Origin: JAGTVG01 sp964389805
GTDB taxonomy: Bacteria > Bacteroidota > Bacteroidia > Cytophagales > Cyclobacteriaceae
DNA: 21,067 nucleotides
Direction: 5' to 3'
NCBI GenBank assembly: GCA_964389805.1
Contig: CAYMFU010000045.1
Span: 1-21,067 of the forward strand
Shown here: in pieces, positions 16,110-21,067 of the stretch
Numbering within the stretch: the stretch's first letter is position 1
How the letters are laid out: every line of letters begins with the position of its first letter
Position numbers and translations under genes: made by a program
Notes under the pieces: model-generated
Told to the model about the DNA's origin: nothing
The model's database searches: none
What the model saw: the letters and a program-made list of their open reading frames with translations, nothing else

Positions 16110-17174
16110 CTATACATATTGAAACTCCTTTTCTCCTATAGCATACAATGCAACACTTTCTTTTTTGCCTCGAAGTGTTCTATCCCCACAATTTATAAGG
16201 TGGTAAATATCAGGAAGATCAATTTTATGCATCAATGATTCTGAAATTAAAATAGGTTGATTGACTATTGAACACTGATCCAGGATTCTGGAGGTCATAT
16301 TCATTACATCACCACTATATACAATAGTACTTTTAACATCTCCTAATTCACCCCTTATTGTCGTACCCATGTGCAGTGCAGCTGATAATTTTGGAGAGAT
16401 TCCAAATTTTTTTAAATATTTGATTTTTTCCTCTGTGAGCACATAAATAGATTCGTAATAAGCGCGTATGCAATTAGCATTATTGATCCCCTTTTTTATG
16501 GGCCAGGAAACAACAATGGTGTCGTCAACATACTCATAAAGTTCACCATAGTAATTCACGATCACCTCGGTGATGTCAAATATTATTTCATTTAGAAAGG
16601 TAATATATTTACGGCTACTGAGATCATACACTGTGGTTTCAGGCATATTGATTTTTATAAACATAAAAATCCTTTCCTGTCTTACCGGAGTAACATACCG
16701 GCCCAGGATAAAGTTGACGAAATTACCTTGACCTAATTTCGCGTTCATCTGTCGCGAGAAATTAATGATCAATATCAGTATGAAAGCATATACTATCCCA
16801 AACCTGAAATCATTCGAAGTGAGATAGCGCTGGAATTCTTCACTAAATAGAGCTTCGCTGAAAGAGTTATTATCCCTGATCATTCTGGCCAGAATAAGTT
16901 CTAAGAACAGCGTCGTTATTATAACAATCAAGTAATATAATGAACGCAATACTAAAATATGAATGAAATGCAGTCTTTTTAAAAATTTTTTATAGATGTA
17001 AAACTCAAAAAAGATAAATAATAATCCAATTGTAATTCCAATTGCGAGGCCATTTCTAAAATGGAACCATTCGTGAAATCCATCTGCTACAGCAATGTAT
17101 ATTAAAGAAAAAATTACGGAGAGTAGGATGTATCCATAGTAGTATTTTGTTTTTCTATTAAAAAGTTTATTCAT
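16110..17174 (-). CDS. membrane-anchored class III nucleotide cyclase paralog, Asn/Arg-supplying (C2-like) half
   Basis: A 354-aa paralog of the following gene with the same layout: four hydrophobic helices (about 12-30, 43-61, 71-97, 123-140), then a cyclase domain. The first metal Asp is replaced: FMFIKINMPETT has Lys174 where the paralog has Asp176. The second Asp is kept (Asp218 in YVDDTIVVSW), although the preceding Gly has become Asp. The transition-state pair is intact in YSGDVMNMTSRILDQC: Asn292 and Arg296. At the purine-recognition sites it has Glu214 and Val285. It cannot bind metals normally on its own but can complete the active site of the paralog. It is first in the two-gene unit and is preceded by a region with no recognised gene on that strand. 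An intergenic gap of 3 bp suggests equal expression. Confidence 0.85.
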   Translation of the reverse strand: MNKLFNRKTKYYYGYILLSVIFSLIYIAVADGFHEWFHFRNGLAIGITIGLLFIFFEFYIYKKFLKRLHFIHILVLRSLYYLIVIITTLFLELILARMIRDNNSFSEALFSEEFQRYLTSNDFRFGIVYAFILILIINFSRQMNAKLGQGNFVNFILGRYVTPVRQERIFMFIKINMPETTVYDLSSRKYITFLNEIIFDITEVIVNYYGELYEYVDDTIVVSWPIKKGINNANCIRAYYESIYVLTEEKIKYLKKFGISPKLSAALHMGTTIRGELGDVKSTIVYSGDVMNMTSRILDQCSIVNQPILISESLMHKIDLPDIYHLINCGDRTLRGKKESVALYAIGEKEFQYV

Positions 17175-17331
17175 GCTATTTCTGTAACACCACTACTTTA
17201 AATATAAAAAATTTGGGTTATATATCCATAAACAATTCAAATTGTATATAGTAAAAGGGAGTCTGAGAACCTATGAAGTTTATATTTTATTGCATTTTTT
17301 CCAATCTATTTAGGAACTAATATTATGAAAT

Positions 17332-17700
17332 ATGAAAAGATTTGGAATAAAAATTAGTCTGCATATTGCTGCATTTTCAGCTTTTTCTGCATGTAATAAG
17401 GGGAAGGCGACAAGGGAGGTTGCGGGAAAAATGAGTTATTCAAAAAAGAAGTCATCTATGATTCAACATCAGCTGCTAAGTATGGTGCTGATGAATATGG
17501 TATGAAGAAATAGGTCATGGCATTTTTAAAAAGGGCAGAACAGAAGCCAGGATTCCTTCGAAGCGGCGAAATTGCAAATGGCTCATCTTGAAAACATTGG
17601 CAGAATGGCAGAAGCCGGCAGACTGGTGTTAGCGGGTCCATTCTTTGGTGACGGGGATTTGAAGGCGATTTATATTTTTAACCTCCAAACCATCTCCCTA
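17332..17700 (+). pseudogene. decayed YciI-family lipoprotein gene
   Basis: The sequence reads as a Bacteroidota YciI-like protein only if the frame is changed twice. From ATG 17332 a lipoprotein signal is readable (hydrophobic stretch ending FSAC). Near 17448 the frame shifts to EVIYDSTSAAKYGADEYGMK, which then meets TAG at 17511-17513 where the family has Tyr. VMAFLKR follows. A second shift near 17555 returns to the first frame with QDSFEAAKLQMAHLENIGRM, then LVLAGPFFGDGDLKAIYIFN. The similarity ends around 17695 and the expected C-terminal third is missing. So there are two frameshifts, one nonsense codon and a 3' truncation. YciI domains are small ferredoxin-like folds of uncertain role. 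Sequencing error cannot explain all of these defects easily. Confidence 0.8.
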
Positions 17701-17750
17701 AAACTTAGCATTTCTATATCTCTTATAAGATAATATATCATAAACAATAC

Positions 17751-17897
17751 ATGAGCATCACACAACACATTTTTTTCTTTTCATTAGGGTATGTGAAAAT
17801 CTCTGATATTGAACAGGGAAGGGTATTAATATTTGCGAATTGTCTTGAGTGTGGATATTATATGCTTTTTAGGCCTGAGATTGTGGGGATTTCCTAA
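17751..17897 (+). CDS. possible 48-aa small ORF with a CxxC pair
   Basis: An ATG-started frame of 48 codons ending TAA at 17895-17897. The peptide begins MSITQHIFFFSLGYVK and contains FANCLECGYYMLF, with Cys31 and Cys34 spaced as CxxC. The stretch FANCLECGY recurs with one change (FANCFECGY) in the last bases of the window, and two of the three nucleotide differences are silent in this frame. This is weak evidence for coding. An overlapping frame in the same bases is also open (YLRIVLSV and onward to 17958), so the region may equally be a decayed gene. I recognise no family. Confidence 0.25.
   Translation: MSITQHIFFFSLGYVKISDIEQGRVLIFANCLECGYYMLFRPEIVGIS
17830..17860. repeat. 31-bp near-repeat, copy 1
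   Basis: These 31 bases match 21037-21067 at 28 of 31 positions in direct orientation, with no gap. The mismatches are at offsets 8, 15 and 26. The copies are about 3.2 kb apart on either side of the sigma factor and transporter genes. The second copy is cut by the window end, so the repeat may be longer on the right. Confidence 0.7.
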
Positions 17898-18257
17898 GGG
17901 CTTAACTGGATTATATAACCGAGATTATATTGCCACCAACAGTTTGCGGTATGATTAATGCTCTATTTCGAAGTTCAAACCTATCAAATCGCTAAGCTGT
18001 TTATTAAATGTTATAGTAATTACTAAATTTTATCGATTAATAATATGCATTATTCAATCTTAAAGTTATTAAATGCCCGCTACTTTAAAAACAAATTCCC
18101 AACAAGATTAAAAAAGGAATTCAAACTCAATAATTCACCCTCTCTCGCTTATTCTTTTAATATGGGAGCAGCATAGCACAAACCAAGGCATATTATAGAT
18201 GCCATTATTAAATAAACCAGACCCATAGTAAGTGGAATTGCTGTAAACCTTATTTTT
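17898..18257. other. gene-poor AT-rich region
   Basis: No gene of ordinary length is visible. The only candidate is a 25-codon minus-strand frame at 18149-18226, whose peptide is almost wholly hydrophobic (MGLVYLIMASIICLGLCYAA), directly downstream of the sigma factor. It lacks a clear ribosome-binding site and in-frame similarity to anything I know. Together with the YciI pseudogene to its left, the stretch looks like a decaying region. Confidence 0.4.
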
Positions 18258-19118
18258 TTATCCGAGATAAGTTCTCAGGGCCTTGCTTCGGAAACTTTTC
18301 CTGAGCCTATGGGTAGCCTTCAGTTTTATCTGGCGCACTCGCTCCCGGGTAAGGCCATATTTCTCTCCAATCTCCTCTAAGGTCATTACATGCTTTCCGT
18401 TAAGCCCGAAATAAAATACAATTATATCTGATTCCCGCTGAGTGAGTTTTGAAAGGGCCCTTTTAACTTCCCTTCGCAAGGAATCTGCCATCAATCCAGA
18501 ATCGGGTGTTTCATCATCATTTTCCAGCAAATCAAGCAGGTTATTTTCTTCCCCAGATGCAAAAGGTGCATCCATTGAAACCTGTCGTCCTGAGATTCTC
18601 ATATCTTTGACCACTTCTTTAGTGGTTATTTTGAGTACTTCTGCCAATTCATCAACCGAAGGATCTCGCTGAAATTCTTGTTCCAAAGTTGAAAAGGCCT
18701 TGGAAATTTTATTAAGTGAGCTAATACGATTCAGTGGAAGTCGGACAATTCGGGATTGTTCTGCCAATGCCTGCATGATAGACTGACGAATCCACCAAAC
18801 AGCATAGGAGATGAATTTAAAGCCCCGTGTTTCGTCAAACCTTGATGCAGCTCGGATCAGACCTGTATTCCCTTCACTAATGAGGTCACCAATCGAAAGA
18901 CCTTTATGCTGGTATTGTTTGGCTACTGAAACGACAAACCGCAGATTAGCTTTGGTCAATTTCTCAAGTGCCATTTGATCACCTTCCCTAATTCTCTGTG
19001 CCAGTTTCACTTCCTCATCGGCCGTTATCATATCGATCTTAACAATTTCCTTTAAATATTTGTCAAGGGATTGATTATCACGATTCGTGATTAGCTTTGC
19101 AATTCTTAATTGTCTCAT
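18258..19118 (-). CDS. rpoD: RpoD-type sigma-70 factor, Bacteroidota form (possibly a paralog)
   Basis: A 286-aa sigma factor, the usual length of the short Bacteroidota primary sigma factor, which lacks region 1.1. Region 1.2 covers about 16-45. Region 2 includes NLRFVVSVAKQYQHKGLSIG and RGFKFISYAVWWIRQSIMQA (about 58-117). LAEQSRIVRLPLN follows at 118-130, then region 3. Region 4.2 is TLEEIGEKYGLTRERVRQIK (246-265), the -35 binding helix. It ends in TYLG like other members. Several positions that I remember as nearly invariant in the main copy differ here: SEGNTGLIRAASRF in place of NEGNLGLIKAAQRF, and FYFGLNGKHVM in region 4. It may therefore be a second, group 2-like copy, which many members of the phylum have. 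Start ATG 19118 opens with the typical MRQLRIAK. The sigma family is certain; which copy it is remains open. Confidence 0.93.
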   Translation of the reverse strand: MRQLRIAKLITNRDNQSLDKYLKEIVKIDMITADEEVKLAQRIREGDQMALEKLTKANLRFVVSVAKQYQHKGLSIGDLISEGNTGLIRAASRFDETRGFKFISYAVWWIRQSIMQALAEQSRIVRLPLNRISSLNKISKAFSTLEQEFQRDPSVDELAEVLKITTKEVVKDMRISGRQVSMDAPFASGEENNLLDLLENDDETPDSGLMADSLRREVKRALSKLTQRESDIIVFYFGLNGKHVMTLEEIGEKYGLTRERVRQIKLKATHRLRKSFRSKALRTYLG

Positions 19119-19478
19119 GAAGGCATGGTTTTAATTTTAATGAAGCTTAAAAATCCAACTTCATATTGCCCGATGTAATATTAAAGTTACCTATTTATTG
19201 TGAAATATTCTATTGAGATAAGAATAATCATATGTGTTTGAAAGTTTTGTGTTAACTGATTAGGATGCTGGTATTTTTTCAATGCACTTTCTTATAATTT
19301 TTCTTAAAGGACAATAAAGAATACTCGAATGATCTTGATAACTATTTCATACTTTGAGTGATACTAAGAATTAATCTTTTTTTACTGATTTTTTATACGT
19401 TTTTGTTTTAGTTGTGACTGAAGAACTGCAAGTGAGAGTAAACAAGCTGTATTTGTTTTTGTTTTGATCGCAGCACTT
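19119..19478. other. intergenic region upstream of the sigma factor gene
   Basis: These 360 bp separate the sigma factor from the conserved hypothetical gene upstream on the same strand. The region is AT-rich with T-rich tracts such as the TGTTTTTG copies near 19400 and 19455. It should hold the sigma factor promoter, but I could not place a Bacteroidota -33/-7 pair with confidence. No RNA gene or terminator was recognised. Confidence 0.4.
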
Positions 19479-19961
19479 TTAGAGTGGCTCATTTATCTCA
19501 TCCAACTCTGACTGATAGTCAAATAGCAAATCTTCATGTAAAAAAGACAATGCCTTCTGAATATTTTGTAGTTGCCGGTTATACAAGTTTACAAGTACTT
19601 TGCTTTCATGAAATGGCAGGTCGAGCTTGCGCATTTCCTGACAAAAGAAGATTAAGAGCTCGACAGTTGTTTGTTTTGAGGTAGAATACTTGATGTGTTT
19701 AGTCACCATTCGTAATATTCTCCTGATACTTTTTTTAGCTAAATAAATAGAACTTGCATTCATATCAGCAAACTCTATTTCAATTTCACTTTTAATTACT
19801 TCCTTATAATTTGACTCATCATGAGATTCAAACAGAAGATAATTTAGTAGTTCTTTATTATCCTTTTTGAATTTTGCAATTCTTAGGCAGAATTCTTTAA
19901 CTTCTTCAGGAGATCTTTGGTTCAACTCTCTTTTTATTTCTGATACAGAAGCAATTTTCAT
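19479..19961 (-). CDS. conserved Bacteroidota hypothetical protein
   Basis: A 160-aa protein, probably cytosolic and mostly helical, with no signal peptide or membrane segment. I start at ATG 19961 (MKIASVSEIKRELNQRSPEE). The frame is open further up to a TTG at 20042, but the extra 27 residues look unlike the rest. The pattern FCLRIAKFKKDNKELLNYLL, then ESEIEIEF-type acidic stretches, AKKSIRRILRMVTKHIKYS and KQTTVELLIFF resembles, as I recall, an unnamed protein found widely in Bacteroidota. It is rich in Lys and Glu. No catalytic motif is visible and I cannot assign a function. It stands alone, with 360 bp before the sigma factor and about 285 bp from the transporter gene. Confidence 0.75.
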   Translation of the reverse strand: MKIASVSEIKRELNQRSPEEVKEFCLRIAKFKKDNKELLNYLLFESHDESNYKEVIKSEIEIEFADMNASSIYLAKKSIRRILRMVTKHIKYSTSKQTTVELLIFFCQEMRKLDLPFHESKVLVNLYNRQLQNIQKALSFLHEDLLFDYQSELDEINEPL

Positions 19962-20245
19962 ATCGGGATGATTTCTTTTACATATTTTAACATGCCACTC
20001 ATCTGTTTCAGATATATTTCCTAAAGATAATATACTGAGCAAACCAATTTTGATATATTTCTTCTTGAATCATCATAATGTTCAAGTAAAAAAATTATAA
20101 ACGATCGGATAATCAAAGCATAAAAATTACAGAGTGCCTCTGAAACCTGAACCGGATATGTATCAAATAATTGTAGGAATAACCAATTCCCTAGTAAGCG
20201 CTAAGGCTCAAATAGTACTTTTTTAGAAACCTTATTCAAAATAGA

Positions 20246-20851
20246 TCAAATGGGAAGAATAGTTTTTCCATATACTTCGTTAAGCACTTGAGCTAAAGCG
20301 GCATAAATCGCAGAAAAGCCACAGATAATTCCTTCGTACCCTGCAATGTGCTTAATAATAATGCTATTTGTAAAGTCTCCGAGGGCCAATAAAAAGAAGA
20401 GCAATGTTAGGGAGGCGAAAACGAATTGTAACGCCCGGTTCAATTTTAGTGTCCCAATAAACAGAACTGCAGTAAAGATACCCCACATTAATAAATATGC
20501 TACCATGGCTAAATTTTCCGGTGCTGTTGTTAATCCCATTTTAGGCATTATAATTAAAGCAACTAAGGAGAGCCAGAAAAATCCATAGGAGGTAAATGCA
20601 GTAGTTCCAAAAGTATTACCCTTTTTCCATTCCATGATTCCAGCAAATACCTGGGCTAAGCCACCATAAAAAATCCCCATGGCCAATATCATTGATCCCA
20701 ACTCGAAAATACCAGCATTATGTAAATTTAAAAGTACTGTCGTCATTCCAAATCCCATCAGTCCAAGTGGGGCAGGATTTGCAGTAATATCATTCTGCCT
20801 GATGATTGGCATTTCATCTTCAATATGCTTGATTTCTTTATTCATTTGCAT
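20246..20851 (-). CDS. acetate uptake transporter, GPR1/FUN34/YaaH (SatP) family
   Basis: A 201-aa inner-membrane protein with six hydrophobic segments, the usual size and topology of the acetate/succinate transporter family. The family signature NPAPLGLMGFGMTT begins at Asn25 just before the first helix. Later segments include GIFYGGLAQVFAGIMEWKKG and TAFTSYGFFWLSL, both typical of the family. Members take up acetate, and sometimes succinate, in a channel-like or proton-coupled manner. Start ATG 20851; an ATG two codons later (MNKE) would also serve. It has no close partner on the same strand, so it is probably transcribed alone. No acetyl-CoA synthetase gene is in the window. Confidence 0.92.
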   Translation of the reverse strand: MQMNKEIKHIEDEMPIIRQNDITANPAPLGLMGFGMTTVLLNLHNAGIFELGSMILAMGIFYGGLAQVFAGIMEWKKGNTFGTTAFTSYGFFWLSLVALIIMPKMGLTTAPENLAMVAYLLMWGIFTAVLFIGTLKLNRALQFVFASLTLLFFLLALGDFTNSIIIKHIAGYEGIICGFSAIYAALAQVLNEVYGKTILPI

Positions 20852-20973
20852 TCCATTCGTTTAAGTTTATATCCATTTATCTACAAAATGGAAACAATAT
20901 TAAAAACACTACAATATTTGTTTTTATTTATTCAAAATCAAAAATATAAAAAAAATGATAAACTATCTCTTAA

Positions 20974-21067
20974 TTTTATTCGGATTGGACTCCGGAAGAT
21001 GCTGATGACAAACACCCGATCATTGTCGACTGGTTTTATTTGCCAATTGTTTTGAGTGTGGTTATTA
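20974..21067 (+). other. possible partial gene or gene remnant at the right edge
   Basis: A frame opens after TAA at 20971-20973 and runs off the window. It reads SDWTPEDADDKHPIIVDW and then YLPIVLSVVI, an acidic stretch followed by a membrane-like segment, which looks more like protein than chance. It has no start codon in frame. An ATG at 20955 lies in another frame (MINYLLILF) and would join it only by a one-base shift near 20982, so a frameshifted gene or a remnant is possible. The last 31 bases nearly repeat 17830-17860, and there a different frame (FANCFECGY) is the better conserved one. The true reading cannot be settled without the flanking sequence. Confidence 0.3.
21037..21067. repeat. 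31-bp near-repeat, copy 2 (runs to window end)
   Basis: The direct partner of 17830-17860, 28 of 31 bases identical. The window ends inside or at the end of the match, so the full extent on the right is unknown. Confidence 0.7.

Noticed and set aside
15045..17174. Pycsar-type antiphage defence, suggested by odd class III cyclases
   Set aside because: Pycsar pairs one soluble cyclase with a separate effector having a cyclic-nucleotide-binding domain. Here both genes are membrane-anchored cyclase paralogs and no effector gene lies beside them.
17456..17641. Minus-strand frame of 61 codons inside the YciI pseudogene
   Set aside because: It is the opposite-strand shadow of the degraded gene, whose plus-strand protein similarity is clear.
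19962..20042. TTG start adding 27 residues to the conserved hypothetical protein
   Set aside because: ATG 19961 gives a protein that opens directly with the family-like sequence. The extension is unlike it and depends on a rare start codon.

Overview
The window looks like the chromosome of a member of the Bacteroidota. The primary-type sigma factor is the short (286 aa) Bacteroidota form. The outer-membrane receptor has the carboxypeptidase-like N-terminal domain plus the barrel typical of that phylum. A 160-aa conserved Bacteroidota hypothetical protein is present, the DNA is AT-rich, and most genes lack a Shine-Dalgarno sequence. I saw no insertion sequence, phage gene, tRNA, rRNA or CRISPR array.

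Left part (1-9481). A 5'-truncated SIS-domain sugar-phosphate-binding protein (+) converges on a long minus-strand run. Read in the direction of transcription, this run is: an XdhC-MocA fusion (molybdenum cofactor maturation), a [2Fe-2S] small subunit, a first Tat-exported molybdopterin large subunit, a calcineurin-like phosphoesterase lipoprotein, a second Tat-exported molybdopterin large subunit, and a xylose-isomerase-like TIM-barrel protein. The first three are tightly coupled: stop and start codons nearly touch, and strong ribosome-binding sites lie in the end of the preceding gene. This is a periplasm-directed molybdenum hydroxylase system of the isoquinoline 1-oxidoreductase / aldehyde oxidase type, with one electron-transfer subunit for two catalytic subunits. 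Its substrate cannot be read from the sequence.

Middle part (9775-15011). A tannase/feruloyl-esterase family protein and a TonB-dependent outer-membrane receptor follow on the minus strand. A Tat-signal SGNH/GDSL esterase is divergent to the tannase. Together with the hydroxylase genes they suggest uptake and processing of esterified, possibly aromatic or plant-derived compounds; this is an inference from context.

Right part (15045-21067). Two adjacent membrane-anchored class III nucleotide cyclase paralogs, 3 bp apart, carry complementary losses. One keeps both metal-binding aspartates but lacks the transition-state Asn/Arg; the other keeps Asn/Arg but lacks the first aspartate. This is the pattern expected of an obligate heterodimer with a single composite active site, like the C1/C2 halves of animal adenylyl cyclases, and it is the most interesting feature of the window. 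Next come a decayed YciI-family lipoprotein pseudogene, a gene-poor stretch with small uncertain ORFs, an RpoD-type sigma factor, the conserved hypothetical protein, and an acetate uptake transporter (GPR1/FUN34/YaaH family). The last 31 bases of the window nearly repeat a 31-base stretch in the gene-poor region.
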